Positions 1 through 9,360 of a DNA stretch of 51,367 nucleotides are shown here, in pieces; the stretch's first letter is position 1; every line of letters begins with the position of its first letter. The notes beneath the pieces are model-generated. The model had not been told where the DNA came from, did no database searches, and worked only from the letters and a program-made list of their open reading frames with translations. The position numbers and the translations under genes are program-made. Origin of the DNA: Candidatus Butyricimonas faecavium (GTDB lineage: Bacteria; Bacteroidota; Bacteroidia; Bacteroidales; Marinifilaceae); NCBI GenBank assembly GCA_944321125.1, contig CALUKD010000025.1, forward strand, positions 1-51,367, given 5' to 3'.

Positions 1-75
1 GGGATTCGAACCCCCGGTACCTCGCAGTACAACGGTTTTCAAGACCGCCGCAATCGACCACTCTGCCACCTCTCC
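1..75 (-). tRNA. tRNA-Ser (anticodon TGA), 3' end cut by window edge
   Basis: Read on the minus strand the segment starts GGAGAGGTGGCAGAGTGG and contains the anticodon loop CTTGAAA (anticodon TGA, plus-strand positions 39-41), a long variable arm and the T-loop GGTTCGAATCC. These are the marks of a class II serine tRNA reading UCA-type codons. The last acceptor-stem bases lie outside the window, so the gene is incomplete here. Confidence 0.95.
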
Positions 76-110
76 AATGCGGATGCAAATATAAGGACTT
101 TATTTGACTT

Positions 111-1454
111 TCAAAGCGATTTTTGAGTTTTTTTATTCAAGGCGTATTTCAAGTAGAAATAACCGCAAATTCCAGCAAACAGGGAACCTCCGATGATTCC
201 GATTTTCGCTTGGTTCAATAAAATGGCTCCTTCAGTTCCCATTCCCGTGTAGGAAAGGTTCGCAATGAACAGAGACACTGTGAATCCTATTCCACCTAAT
301 AAAGATACTCCGAAAAGGGAGTGCATATTCATTTTATCAGGTATGTTTAACCAACCGCATTTTATAAAGAAGTAGGTGAATGAGAAAATGCCGATAAGTT
401 TTCCGAGTACAAGGGAAACAAAGAGGGTTATCGATACACCTTCTAAGGAGGCGAGTGTAAATCCTTCGAATGAGATACTGGCGTTAGCGAATGCAAAAAG
501 GGGCATCACTACATAATTCACAAGGGTACGTAGATCATCATCCATGGCTTGTAAAGGACTAACCACTTTATCTGAGGTTGATTCGATACTTTTTAATATA
601 GAAAGTTCCGAGTTGCTTAATATGATTTCATTTGAATTTTCCGGTAATCTTTTCAAGCTTTCCCGGATACTATTCACGTACTTGTATATATGTAGTTTTG
701 GACGGGCTGGTACGGTAAATGCTACGATAACGCCCGCAATCGTAGGATGAATCCCGGCATTTATGAAGAGGCTCCAAACGACAATACCGAAGAGTATGAA
801 AAACAGTTTATTATGAATTCCTTGTCGTCCGCCTATATACAAGAGGGCGATAATAATTATTGCGACAATTAAATACTCCACGGTCAGGTGTGAACTATAG
901 AATAAGGCGATAACGATGATTCCACCAATATCATCCACGACGGCAAAGGCGGTGAGGAAAATTTTTAAACTTAATGGAACTTTCTTGCCCAAAAGCGAGA
1001 GGACGCCTAGAGAGAAAGCGATGTCTGTTGCCATGGGGATGGCAGCTCCCTGCATGGCAGGACCGGATGGGCTGATCAGCCAGAAGAGCAAGACCGGAAC
1101 AATCATTCCCCCACAAGCGGCTACTACCGGAAGCAGGGCTTTACGGGGAGAGGAGAGCTCTCCGACAAGTAATTCTCGTTTGATTTCTAATCCTACCGAG
1201 AAGAAAAAGATGGCCATAAGGGCATCGTTAATGAAGTCCAGCAAAGTCATCGGATTGCCATCATGACGATCAAAGAGGTTGAAGTTCCCGATTGTGAATG
1301 TGATGTTTTTAGAAAATAAAATATTATAATATTCTTGTAAAGGAGAGTTTGCAATGATCATTGCGGTAAGTGCCACAAATAAAAGAACTATTCCTCCATT
1401 TATTTTCGTTTGAATCAGTCTTCTAATGGAGAATTTAAATATTTCCTTGATCAT
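111..1454 (-). CDS. nhaA: Na+/H+ antiporter NhaA
   Basis: This 447-residue inner-membrane protein has about twelve hydrophobic segments and exchanges sodium for protons in pH and sodium homeostasis. The NhaA signatures are present: A-T-D-I-A-F at residues 142-147 and the paired acidic residues in V-V-D-D-I-G-G at 172-178, which correspond to the ion-binding Asp pair of the family. The N-terminal segment and the length, somewhat longer than E. coli NhaA (388 aa), fit Bacteroidota versions, which carry an extended loop in the middle (about 255-300). It stands alone, reading towards tRNA-Ser. The ATG at 1454 is the first codon of the conserved reading frame. The family call is secure; the physiological role is inferred from the family. 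Confidence 0.96.
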   Translation of the reverse strand: MIKEIFKFSIRRLIQTKINGGIVLLFVALTAMIIANSPLQEYYNILFSKNITFTIGNFNLFDRHDGNPMTLLDFINDALMAIFFFSVGLEIKRELLVGELSSPRKALLPVVAACGGMIVPVLLFWLISPSGPAMQGAAIPMATDIAFSLGVLSLLGKKVPLSLKIFLTAFAVVDDIGGIIVIALFYSSHLTVEYLIVAIIIIALLYIGGRQGIHNKLFFILFGIVVWSLFINAGIHPTIAGVIVAFTVPARPKLHIYKYVNSIRESLKRLPENSNEIILSNSELSILKSIESTSDKVVSPLQAMDDDLRTLVNYVVMPLFAFANASISFEGFTLASLEGVSITLFVSLVLGKLIGIFSFTYFFIKCGWLNIPDKMNMHSLFGVSLLGGIGFTVSLFIANLSYTGMGTEGAILLNQAKIGIIGGSLFAGICGYFYLKYALNKKTQKSL

Positions 1455-1514
1455 TGTCCTATTTGTTGATTGATGATGTTAGGTGCTACAAATTTAATGA
1501 AAATTATATAAATT

Positions 1515-2336
1515 TCAAACAAAAAAGGAGTTTTCTGCACGTCGAGTTAAACCTTCTTCTAGTTCATGCTTGTGATATAAATACCTTGCATCGTCATAAT
1601 ATTTTGCTTGTTTGGGGCATTTCTTGATGCATGCCCCGCATTTGATGCAGATTCCTGTAAATTCTCTTACATTGTCATAGCTGATAGATCCCATGGGACA
1701 TACTTTTGCACAATATTTGCAGTCATTACAACGATCGTTGGTAAGCGGTTTTACTTTACGGATGTCTACCGGATTCCCTTGTCGGTCACGAGGAGTATAA
1801 TAGTTTCGATAGGGATAAGGTGTTCCGGAAACTGGGATGGGATACAATAGTGTGTTTGTTTCGTATTTTTCATTGATTTTTCGTACAAATTCATCCACGG
1901 TGTTCATGTCTTTCATGTCTGGCCGGTCTTTTGCCAATATCCGGGAGAAAGAGTGTTCCCCCACGAATGCCCCGGCTGCTATCGTGTGGAGCCCGTTATT
2001 TTCAAGAATATCTCGTAATTCGATTAACGCGTCGTCGTAATCCCTATTCCCGAAAAGTACGATGGGAATAGCTAAAGCCCCGTTGCCTTGTATTGTATTC
2101 AAATAGGGTAATAGTATGTTTGGAACTCGTCCTGCATATACTGGGGTACCAAATACCACGAGATCGCTGTCTGAGAATTGTAATGTTCGAGTTCTTGCCT
2201 TTGGTAAGGTGAAATCGTATTCTTCGATACTGGTTTTTAATGTTTTGGAAAGTCTTTTGGCCGTGGCGGTTATGATCTTTCGTGTTGTTCCTGTTGGGCT
2301 GAAATACACGGCCCGAATCTTGTTGATGCGTGTCAT
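1515..2336 (-). CDS. EFR1-type ferrodoxin: flavodoxin-like domain plus 2x[4Fe-4S]
   Basis: This 273-residue protein joins an N-terminal flavodoxin-like fold, with the FMN phosphate-loop-like S-P-T-G-T-T-R-K at residues 13-20, to a C-terminal bacterial-type ferredoxin. The ferredoxin has two CxxCxxCxxxCP clusters (Cys 203/206/209/213 and 230/233/236/240). Such EFR1-family proteins are thought to move low-potential electrons; the partner is unknown. The frame stays open upstream, but I chose the ATG at 2336 because it overlaps the epimerase stop codon as ATGA, the usual sign of translational coupling, and because the extra 35 codons would be the shadow of the epimerase C-terminus. It is therefore the second gene of a two-gene operon. 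Confidence 0.88.
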   Translation of the reverse strand: MTRINKIRAVYFSPTGTTRKIITATAKRLSKTLKTSIEEYDFTLPKARTRTLQFSDSDLVVFGTPVYAGRVPNILLPYLNTIQGNGALAIPIVLFGNRDYDDALIELRDILENNGLHTIAAGAFVGEHSFSRILAKDRPDMKDMNTVDEFVRKINEKYETNTLLYPIPVSGTPYPYRNYYTPRDRQGNPVDIRKVKPLTNDRCNDCKYCAKVCPMGSISYDNVREFTGICIKCGACIKKCPKQAKYYDDARYLYHKHELEEGLTRRAENSFFV

Positions 2337-3349
2337 TTGTTGTATGATTTGAACCATTCGGCAAAGCGGGCAATTCCCGTTTCGAGTGATATTTGCGGGG
2401 TATACCCATAGTCTTCCTGCAAGCGAGTGGTATCGGCCCACGTCTGGTAAACGTCTCCCGGTTGCATTCCGACGAACTCTTTACGAGCTTCTTTACCCAA
2501 GTTCTTTTCCAGCAAGTGGACGAAATCCATGAGCTGAATGGGGGTACCGTGCCCGATATTGTATATCGTGGCGGGAGTACCGGGCACGTCTTCTCGCAGG
2601 ATTCCCGGTGTTGACACGATTTTCTCGATACCGGTCACGATGTCTTCGATATAGGTGAAGTCTCTGGAGAGATTTCCATTATTGAAGATACGGATCACCT
2701 CATCATGTTGAATGGCGTTGGCAAAAAGCATGGGTGCCATATCCGGGCGTCCGAAGGGGCCATAAACCGTAAAAAATCTTAACCCGATAGTTTGTATACC
2801 GTAAAGATGGGCGTAGGCGTTTGCTATCAACTCGTCACTTTTTTTTGTGGCGGCGTAAATGCTGATCGGGTGATCCACGGTGTCTGTTTCTTTAAAGGGG
2901 ACAGATCGGTTATTCCCATAAACGGAAGAGGAAGAGGCGTATATGAATTTTTTGCAGTTTGTTTTTTTACAGGATTCCAGTAAATTAATGAATCCCATTA
3001 CATTACTTTGCACGTAGCTTTCTGGGTGTTTTAGACTATACCGTACCCCTGCTTGTGCGGCAAGATTCACTACGCAGTCGAAAAGATGTGTGTCGAATAA
3101 TTTATGGATAGCCTCGGCGTCACACAAGTCCAACTGGCAGAACGTGTAATTCATGTTCCGGGAAGATATGATTTCTTTACCGGGAACGGGATGGTCTATG
3201 CCGCAGGCGTGCAGGCGATCATGTTTCAAAGTTACATCGTAATAATGGTTGATAGAATCGATTCCATAAACGGAGTGTCCTGCATCCAGTAGCTTCTGTA
3301 CAAGATAAAAACCGATAAATCCCGCTGTTCCAGTAACTAAGACATTCAT
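2333..3349 (-). CDS. NAD-dependent sugar-nucleotide epimerase, UDP-glucuronate 4-epimerase type
   Basis: This is a 338-residue extended short-chain dehydrogenase/reductase. The Rossmann motif G-T-A-G-F-I-G is at residues 7-13, an S-S-S-V-Y-G stretch with the catalytic Ser near 140-144, and the Y-A-A-T-K motif at 165-169 (Tyr165, Lys169). The A-A-Q-A-G-V-R-Y-S segment (97-105) and I-D-S-I-N-H-Y-Y-D are typical of UDP-glucuronic acid 4-epimerases, which make UDP-galacturonate for capsule or O-antigen. Specificity cannot be fixed from sequence alone. It is the first gene of an operon with the downstream ferrodoxin, sharing an ATGA overlap. No other glycan genes are nearby. Confidence 0.88.
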   Translation of the reverse strand: MNVLVTGTAGFIGFYLVQKLLDAGHSVYGIDSINHYYDVTLKHDRLHACGIDHPVPGKEIISSRNMNYTFCQLDLCDAEAIHKLFDTHLFDCVVNLAAQAGVRYSLKHPESYVQSNVMGFINLLESCKKTNCKKFIYASSSSVYGNNRSVPFKETDTVDHPISIYAATKKSDELIANAYAHLYGIQTIGLRFFTVYGPFGRPDMAPMLFANAIQHDEVIRIFNNGNLSRDFTYIEDIVTGIEKIVSTPGILREDVPGTPATIYNIGHGTPIQLMDFVHLLEKNLGKEARKEFVGMQPGDVYQTWADTTRLQEDYGYTPQISLETGIARFAEWFKSYNK

Positions 3350-3456
3350 GATACCTTATTTTTCGTTTAAAATACAATTTTTACGGCAACAAAAATATAA
3401 AATTACTCTATAAATTTGTGTTCTTCCGGAGGTTTGTGTTGCGTGAAGTCCGGAAT

Positions 3457-4737
3457 TTATGAGCCGAAAATGTCTGTTTTCAACTCTACGGGTATGATCT
3501 GGTTTGCCAAAGAAGAATCATAAGGTATTTCCACCCGGATGTAATTGTCCGTGAATCCACCGATAGATCCGGCAATATTACTTTCTTCAAACAGCACCGG
3601 GCGGGTTTGTCCCACGTGTGCCGTGTAGAAATCGTGTAATTTCTGTTCGGAAATATCGAGGAGAGTATTTACTCGGCGATGCTTTTCCGCCTGTGGGACT
3701 ATATACGGGATGTCCAGAGCTTTTGTTCCGGAACGCTCCGAATAAGGGAACACGTGTAGCTGGGAAATATCTAGTCCGGCAATGAATTGTCGGCCATCTT
3801 CAAATGCTTCCGGGGTTTCTCCCCGCATTCCGGCAATCACATCCACGCCGATAAAGGCATCGGGAATAAGTGTTTTGATTTCCTGTACTTTCTCGGCAAA
3901 AAGTTCTCGCTCGTAACGTCGCCTCATCAAGTGCAACACTTCGTTACTCCCGGATTGAAGAGGTACGTGGAAATGTGGCATGAAACGCCGGGAGGAGGCC
4001 ACGAAGCGAATGATGTCATCTGTCAGCAGGTTGGGTTCGATGGAGGAGATTCGGAAACGCTGGATTTCTTCCAATTCATCCAGTTTCCGTATCAAGTCGA
4101 GGAACGTTTCTCCTGTCTCTCTACCGAAATCCCCCGTATTTACTCCCGTAAGAATGATTTCCTTGATACCCTTGGACGCCACGTCTTGGGCTGCCTTGAG
4201 CACGTCTTGAATGGTAGCACTGCGGCTACGTCCGCGAGCGAAAGGAATGGTACAGTAGGAACAGAAATAGTCACACCCGTCTTGGATTTTCAAGAAACAC
4301 CGGGTTCTGTCTCCGTATGAGTAGGCAAGATCGAAGTTTTTGACCTCGAAAATATCACAGGAGTGCGGTTCGTGTCGTTTCTGTTCTTCGAGATGATTCA
4401 GGTAGTGGACCACGTTGAACTTGTCTCGTGCGCTGAGTACCAGGTGGACACCTTTGATATTCATGATTTCTTGCGCTCTAAGTTGGGCATAACAGCCTAC
4501 CACGACAATGTAGGCTCCGGGGTTTCGGTGGATGATCTTCCGGATCATTTGCCGCCCTTTTTTCTCTGCAATATCAGTGACACTACATGTGTTAATCACG
4601 AATATATCCGCCCCATCTTTTTCTCCCACGGTCACGGATCCTTCTTGTTCAAGGCTGTGCTTGATAGTGGAGGTTTCGGAGAAATTCAATTTGCATCCCA
4701 ACGTGATGTATGCCACCTTCTTCCCAACAATGTTCAT
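3457..4737 (-). CDS. mtaB: tRNA t6A37 methylthiotransferase MtaB
   Basis: This 426-residue radical-SAM methylthiotransferase converts t6A37 to ms2t6A37 in tRNAs that read ANN codons. The N-terminal UPF0004 domain carries the three cluster cysteines (Cys15 in L-G-C-K-L-N, Cys51 in N-T-C-S-V-T and Cys82 in G-C-Y-A-Q). The radical-SAM motif CxxxCxxC is Cys155/159/162, followed by the family sequence T-I-P-F-A-R-G-R-S-R-S. The L-G-C-K-L-N start and total length favour MtaB over MiaB or RimO. A short C-terminal TRAM-like region follows. It reads divergently from lpxB. Confidence 0.93.
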   Translation of the reverse strand: MNIVGKKVAYITLGCKLNFSETSTIKHSLEQEGSVTVGEKDGADIFVINTCSVTDIAEKKGRQMIRKIIHRNPGAYIVVVGCYAQLRAQEIMNIKGVHLVLSARDKFNVVHYLNHLEEQKRHEPHSCDIFEVKNFDLAYSYGDRTRCFLKIQDGCDYFCSYCTIPFARGRSRSATIQDVLKAAQDVASKGIKEIILTGVNTGDFGRETGETFLDLIRKLDELEEIQRFRISSIEPNLLTDDIIRFVASSRRFMPHFHVPLQSGSNEVLHLMRRRYERELFAEKVQEIKTLIPDAFIGVDVIAGMRGETPEAFEDGRQFIAGLDISQLHVFPYSERSGTKALDIPYIVPQAEKHRRVNTLLDISEQKLHDFYTAHVGQTRPVLFEESNIAGSIGGFTDNYIRVEIPYDSSLANQIIPVELKTDIFGS

Positions 4738-4893
4738 ATGTGATCTACTTTAAATTTGCTAGTGGAGGCAAAGATAGAGTTTTATTGTTGATTTATCAAC
4801 TGCTAATCTTGTGTTGATCGGGGGTAATGCTTTCGTACCTTATTATTCGTGAGTAATGTGAATACCTTCTTGATTTCAGTACATGCTAGTTGG

Positions 4894-4927
4894 TTTGTAT
4901 AAAATGAAAAATCTTTTTCTATCTTTG
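4894..4927 (+). promoter_or_regulatory. Bacteroidota-type promoter of lpxB
   Basis: TTTG at 4894-4897 (-33) and TATCTTTG at 4920-4927 (-7) are separated by 22 bases and lie 22 bases before the lpxB start, matching the TTTG/TAnnTTTG consensus. Confidence 0.7.
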
Positions 4928-4949
4928 CCCAAAGAATAGAAAAAAGCTA

Positions 4950-6092
4950 ATGAAATATTACGTTATTGCGGGAGAGGCATCGGGCGATTTGCACGCCTCT
5001 AATCTGATCAAGGGATTGAAAAAGTTTGACACGAGAGCGGATGTCCGCGGATGGGGAGGTGATTTGATGCGGGAGGCAGGATGTGAGATTGTTCGTCATT
5101 ACAAGAACACGGCTATCATGGGTTTCCTCACAGTCTTGAAAAATCTGGACAAGATTAAAGCGAATATTGAAGCCTGCCACCAAGATATTTTGGCGTGGCG
5201 GCCAGATGTCGTGATTCTCGTGGATTACGGTGGTTTTAATCTCCGGGAGGCTAAATTTATCAAGGAAGCGGGTATTCCCGTATTTTATTATATTTCCCCG
5301 AAAATTTGGGCTTGGAACACGGGCCGGGTGAAAAAGATCAAGCGGTTGGTGGATCGTATGTTCGTGATTTTCCCGTTTGAGGTAGATTTTTATGCCCGGT
5401 ACGATTATCCCGTGCAGTATGCCGGAAATCCGTTGGTGGATGCTATTCACGACCGTCCTTTCAAGAACGAAACATTTAATGAGTTCGTGCAAGTAAATGG
5501 CTTGTCCGGTAAACCGATCATCGCTTTGGTGGCGGGCAGTCGTTCGCAGGAATTGAAACACGTGTTACCGAAGATGCTGACTATGGTAAAGCATTTTCCC
5601 GATCATGAATTTGTGATAGCAGGGGCTCCCTCGATGAGTGATGCGGATTATGCTCCTTATTTGCAGGACGTGAAGGTGCGGATAATTTACGGGCAGACCT
5701 ACCGGTTGGTACGACAGGCTCGTGCAGCTTTGGTTACGTCAGGAACGGCCACGCTGGAAACTGCAATCTTGCGGACGCCCCAAGTGGTTTGTTACAGTGG
5801 GGAAGGAGGGGCGTTGAGTTATTTCTTGTTTAAGACCTTTGTTAAAGTGAAATATATTTCGTTGGTCAACCTGATTGCCGGGCGAGAAGTGGTGACTGAA
5901 TTATTGATGCAGAAATTGAATGAGAAGAACCTGTTGCGAGAACTCTCGCTTATTATTTCAGAAGGGGAGAAACGAAATCAAATGTTGGCAGGATACGATG
6001 AGGTGAACGAGAAGCTGGGTAACGCTGGGGCATCCGAGCGATTTGCCCACATGATGTTTGACGAGTTATCGCGCTTCCGAGGGGTGAATTAA
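4950..6092 (+). CDS. lpxB: lipid-A-disaccharide synthase LpxB
   Basis: This 380-residue GT19 glycosyltransferase joins 2,3-diacylglucosamine-1-phosphate and its UDP form to make lipid A disaccharide at the inner face of the cytoplasmic membrane. The N-terminal A-G-E-A-S-G-D-L-H motif (residues 7-15) and the C-terminal nucleotide-binding region with V-A-G-S-R-S-Q-E and T-S-G-T-A-T-L-E-T are diagnostic. Length is normal for the family. The start is fixed by the promoter just upstream. It converges on the next gene with only two bases between stop codons. Confidence 0.95.
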   Translation: MKYYVIAGEASGDLHASNLIKGLKKFDTRADVRGWGGDLMREAGCEIVRHYKNTAIMGFLTVLKNLDKIKANIEACHQDILAWRPDVVILVDYGGFNLREAKFIKEAGIPVFYYISPKIWAWNTGRVKKIKRLVDRMFVIFPFEVDFYARYDYPVQYAGNPLVDAIHDRPFKNETFNEFVQVNGLSGKPIIALVAGSRSQELKHVLPKMLTMVKHFPDHEFVIAGAPSMSDADYAPYLQDVKVRIIYGQTYRLVRQARAALVTSGTATLETAILRTPQVVCYSGEGGALSYFLFKTFVKVKYISLVNLIAGREVVTELLMQKLNEKNLLRELSLIISEGEKRNQMLAGYDEVNEKLGNAGASERFAHMMFDELSRFRGVN

Positions 6093-6094
6093 TC

Positions 6095-6745
6095 TCATAA
6101 ATTCTTATCGTTTTGTTTGAAAAGGAAACGTTGCCCGTCAAAATATGGTTCGATAAGTTCAAACCGTATGAACTTAGCTAACGTGTTTTCTGCTTTTGGG
6201 CGGGTAATCTTTGCCAGACGGCAATACTGATTCAGTGTAATGGAGTCGTGTGAAGAAAGGTAATCCAATAGAATCTGTTCTGTTTCCGTGTAATGCACGA
6301 ATGCTCCTTTGGGGGTTCCGGCTTGTTGCCATACTTTGATATGCACGGGCGTGGCAAGTATGTTTTCATCCAGAATCCGGATGTAAGCCCACCAGCGGTT
6401 ATCGTGATCTTTGGCGTAATAGGGTTTTTGTTTTCCCGGTGGGACGATTACTTCGAGAACCGTACGCCCTTCTACGGTGTGGACGTGCATTTCACAATCG
6501 ATTTGCGGTTTACAATAAAGTTTTGCGGCAGCCTCGATCATGTATATCTCCTCTTCCGAGCGTACTCCGGCAATCTTGCCGTTATCCTTTACACCCACAA
6601 GTAAGCGTCCCCCGTCGGTATTGGAGAATGCGGAAAGGGATTTAGCGATCTTGCGGGCATCAGAAATCTCGAATTTGAAATCTTGTTGCTGGTGTTCTCC
6701 TTCTGCTATCCGGTCGTGTATATAGTCGGCTTTTGTTTGAATCAT
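6095..6745 (-). CDS. AlbA_2/Schlafen-type putative DNA-binding protein
   Basis: This 216-residue protein has an N-terminal AlbA_2 (Schlafen AAA_4-like) domain: E-x3-Q-D-F-K-F followed by A-x-S-A-F-S-N-T-D-G-G-R-L-L-V-G-V-x-D-x-G. The C-terminal part (about 150-216) looks like a winged helix, with L-N-Q-Y-C-R-L-A-K-I-T-R-P-K-A-E-N-T-L. Proteins of this type are usually annotated as ATP-binding or transcriptional regulators; the target is unknown. I chose the ATG at 6745 rather than an upstream TTG at 6772, because that TTG lies inside a TATCTTTG -7 box (6770-6777, minus strand). Confidence 0.75.
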   Translation of the reverse strand: MIQTKADYIHDRIAEGEHQQQDFKFEISDARKIAKSLSAFSNTDGGRLLVGVKDNGKIAGVRSEEEIYMIEAAAKLYCKPQIDCEMHVHTVEGRTVLEVIVPPGKQKPYYAKDHDNRWWAYIRILDENILATPVHIKVWQQAGTPKGAFVHYTETEQILLDYLSSHDSITLNQYCRLAKITRPKAENTLAKFIRFELIEPYFDGQRFLFKQNDKNL

Positions 6746-7094
6746 AGTTTGGTTGTTTTTCTCCGCTTGCAAAGATATTGTAATCGGATTGTATGTTCTT
6801 TGTTTAAATAAATTTTAAGTTATCTTTATATTCTTGCTTGATAAAGAGATGGTATATTTCTCGTATAAGAATAGTTTAATGATTGAGAAATAGGATTTTG
6901 ATTTCCTAGAGATAAGTATTCGAAAGATATTTTCGGATGAAAATAAGGGACTATCGTATTTTTGTATCTGTATCCCAATTAATATGGTCATGACATATTA
7001 GGATGTTTTGAAAATTCTTCCTATCTTTGCGCTGGAAAATGAGACATGAATCCATATACATCCGAGAAGGACGTTGGTTTGTGTCTCTTTTTTT
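6746..7094. other. Divergent intergenic region with two -7 boxes
   Basis: No gene of convincing length is visible. The region holds TATCTTTG on the minus strand (6770-6777) for the AlbA_2 gene and TATCTTTG on the plus strand (7022-7029), probably for the hypothetical gene starting at 7095. A 22-codon frame starts at 7046 but shows nothing recognisable. Confidence 0.5.
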
Positions 7095-7514
7095 ATGGGT
7101 GTGAGAGTGTCTAATCTAAGTAATTGGTGCATGGGAAGAATAAAAGAAAAAAAGCGAGTGGCGGCGGCGAGTAGGGGGCAGGTTCATCTAAATCCCTTGG
7201 GTATTGATGCGGCAATCAAGGCTTACAGGACGGCAGTTCTTGATAGCGAACGGCTAGAGGAAAAGATCCGGGAATTGATCCGTATGGGTGATTTTTGCCG
7301 GGAGGTTTGTCGGGATGAAGAAGCTCATGATGCTTATGAGCGTGCCCTTATGTTTTGTCGGGAGAACGAGAATAAACGTTCCCCTAGGTTCTGGGAGGAG
7401 GCTTGCTATTGCGCATCCCGTATTGATGAGTTGTCAGCTCATCAACGAAAAGATTGTTCGACAATGGTCAGTCTGGTTGACTTTTATGCAGATAATTTTC
7501 CCGCTGCCTTTTAG
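7095..7514 (+). CDS. Conserved-looking hypothetical protein, helical
   Basis: I do not recognise this product of 139 residues. It is mostly alpha-helical, with a TPR-like stretch (R-M-G-D-F-C-R-E-V-C-R-D-E-E-A-H-D-A-Y-E followed by R-A-L-M-F-C) and no membrane segment or signal peptide. Starts at 7095 and 7131 are both possible; I chose the first ATG after the plus-strand -7 box at 7022-7029. It stands alone and ends 27 bases before the convergent hcp stop, with an inverted repeat CCCGCTG/CAGCGGG across its stop codon. Confidence 0.6.
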   Translation: MGVRVSNLSNWCMGRIKEKKRVAAASRGQVHLNPLGIDAAIKAYRTAVLDSERLEEKIRELIRMGDFCREVCRDEEAHDAYERALMFCRENENKRSPRFWEEACYCASRIDELSAHQRKDCSTMVSLVDFYADNFPAAF

Positions 7515-7541
7515 TGACAGCGGGAAGTCAGGTCGTATGGA

Positions 7542-9194
7542 CTAATTTTCCAAAAAGAATTTCAAATCATCATCTGCGGTCGTGATTCCGGCAATACCGA
7601 ATTTTTCCACGAGTACTTTCGCCACGTTCGGAGAAAGAAATCCGGGTAAGGTCGGTCCGAGGTGGATGTTCTTTACTCCAAGATAGAGTAGGGCTAACAA
7701 CACGATGACAGCTTTCTGCTCGTACCAAGCAATGTTGTAAACGATAGGTAATTCATTAATGTCTTTTACCCCAAAGATTTCTTTCAGTTTCAAGGCAATA
7801 ACCGCCAGCGAGTAGCTATCGTTACATTGTCCGGCATCCAGCACTCTCGGAATACCGTTAATATCCCCGAGGGGTAGTTTGTTGTAACGGTACTTGGCAC
7901 ATCCTGCGGTAAGGATCACCGTGTCTTTCGGGAGTTTTTGGGCAAACTCGGTGTAATATTCCCGGCCTTTCATCCGGCCGTCACATCCGGCCATGACGAA
8001 GAATTTACGGATAGCCCCGGATTTCACGGCATCCACGATTTTATCTGCCAGTGCAAACACTTGGTTGTGGGCAAATCCTCCGATAATACTTCCGGTTTCG
8101 ATGGCTTCCGGCGCCGGGCATCTTTTAGCGTGTTCGATGATTTCACTGAAATCTTTCGGTTGTCCGGGTTTGCGCTCGATATGTTTGAACCCGGGAAAAC
8201 CTGCCGAACCGGTCGTGTACACTCGGTCCTTGTAATTTGCGTCCGGATGCGGAGGAACGATGCAGTTCGTGGTAAATAGCATTGGGCCGTTGAAATGTTG
8301 GAATTCATACACTTGTCTCCACCATGAGTTACCGTAGTTTCCGGCGAAGTGTTTGTATTTTTTGAATGCCGGGTAGTAGTGTGCGGGAAGCATCTCGCTG
8401 TGGGTGTATACGTCCACCCCCGTACCTTCCGTCTGTTCCAGAAGTTCATACAGGTCTCGCAGGTCGTGACCGCTGATCAGTATACCGGGATTTTTCCGCA
8501 CGCCGATGTCCACTTTCGTGATTTCCGGGTTCCCGTAAGTATCCGTGTTGGCTTTGTCGAGCAGGGCCATGGCGTCAACGCCATTTTTACCGCATTCCAG
8601 TACCATTTGCACGAGCTGATCGGCGGACAGTGGGAGTGTGGTGGCTATCAGCCCCCGGTCGATGAATTCGTAGATGGAAGGGTTCTCGTGTCCGAGATTA
8701 TAGGCGTGTTCCGTGTAGGCGGCCATTCCCTTCATCCCGTAGGTAAGCATTTCTTTTAAAGAGCGGATGTCCTCGTTTTCGGTGGAGAGAACTCCCACGT
8801 GTCCGGCTTTCGATTCCATTTCTTCCAGCGAGTCAGCCGTCCAAAAGGCACCTTCGAATGTGATCTTTTCGGGATTCCCGCCTTTGTCGAGGAAGGTTTG
8901 TTTCAATTGTTCCCTTAACTTGATGGCTTCTTTGATTTTTTCCACGAAACGTTGCTTGTCAAAGTTCGCATTCGTGATCGTCATGAACAAACCGTCGAGA
9001 ATAAAACGATCTGCCGAGTGGTCAACGGCATCAAGGGCTCGGAGTTGTACTCGGTAGTGGGCGATTCCTTTTAGGATAAATAGTAATAAGTCTTGTAAGT
9101 TAGCGACATCCGATGTCTTTCCGCATACACCGCGGACCGTGCAACCGGTTCCTTTTGCTGTTTCTTGACATTGATAACAAAACATTTTTTCCAT
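7542..9194 (-). CDS. hcp: Hybrid cluster protein / hydroxylamine reductase Hcp
   Basis: This 550-residue enzyme belongs to the prismane/hybrid-cluster family, which reduces hydroxylamine and, in several bacteria, nitric oxide. The N-terminal cluster spacing is C-x2-C-x8-C-x5-C (Cys6, 9, 18, 24). Downstream hybrid-cluster ligands lie in the [24 protein letters not shown] and D-A-G-Q-C-N-D-S-Y segments, all intact. It diverges from an Fnr/Crp-type regulator. The promoter (-7 box 9237-9244) is preceded by a perfect palindrome where a class II activator would bind, so induction by that regulator under nitrosative stress is a strong inference. Confidence 0.96.
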   Translation of the reverse strand: MEKMFCYQCQETAKGTGCTVRGVCGKTSDVANLQDLLLFILKGIAHYRVQLRALDAVDHSADRFILDGLFMTITNANFDKQRFVEKIKEAIKLREQLKQTFLDKGGNPEKITFEGAFWTADSLEEMESKAGHVGVLSTENEDIRSLKEMLTYGMKGMAAYTEHAYNLGHENPSIYEFIDRGLIATTLPLSADQLVQMVLECGKNGVDAMALLDKANTDTYGNPEITKVDIGVRKNPGILISGHDLRDLYELLEQTEGTGVDVYTHSEMLPAHYYPAFKKYKHFAGNYGNSWWRQVYEFQHFNGPMLFTTNCIVPPHPDANYKDRVYTTGSAGFPGFKHIERKPGQPKDFSEIIEHAKRCPAPEAIETGSIIGGFAHNQVFALADKIVDAVKSGAIRKFFVMAGCDGRMKGREYYTEFAQKLPKDTVILTAGCAKYRYNKLPLGDINGIPRVLDAGQCNDSYSLAVIALKLKEIFGVKDINELPIVYNIAWYEQKAVIVLLALLYLGVKNIHLGPTLPGFLSPNVAKVLVEKFGIAGITTADDDLKFFLEN

Positions 9195-9236
9195 GGTTTA
9201 GTGTGTTTGATGAATATTTTTTCTATTTGTTTGTCG

Positions 9237-9244
9237 CAAATGTA
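9237..9244 (-). promoter_or_regulatory. -7 box of hcp
   Basis: On the minus strand the bases read TACATTTG, matching TAnnTTTG, 43 bases before the hcp start. No TTTG is found at -33; that position is covered by the palindrome at 9265-9282, as expected of an activator-dependent promoter. Confidence 0.65.
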
Positions 9245-9264
9245 CGGGGTCCGTGAAACAATAG

Positions 9265-9282
9265 TTGTAATATAAATTACAA
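9265..9282. promoter_or_regulatory. Probable HcpR operator upstream of hcp
   Basis: TTGTAATATAAATTACAA is a perfect palindrome (7-base arms, 4-base centre). Its centre is 33 bases from the centre of the hcp -7 box, so about -41 from the expected transcription start. This is the class II position for Crp/Fnr activators. The factor assignment is inferred from the neighbouring gene. Confidence 0.65.
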
Positions 9283-9360
9283 ACGTGAATTTAATTTTCA
9301 ATAATTTATACGTGCATAGATGAAAAAGGTTAAAGGTAGGATAAGGTCTTAAAAAAGAAA

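Noticed and set aside
7046-7114. 22-codon leader frame before the hypothetical gene at 7095
   Set aside because: It overlaps the gene start in another frame, has no special codon content and no attenuator follows.
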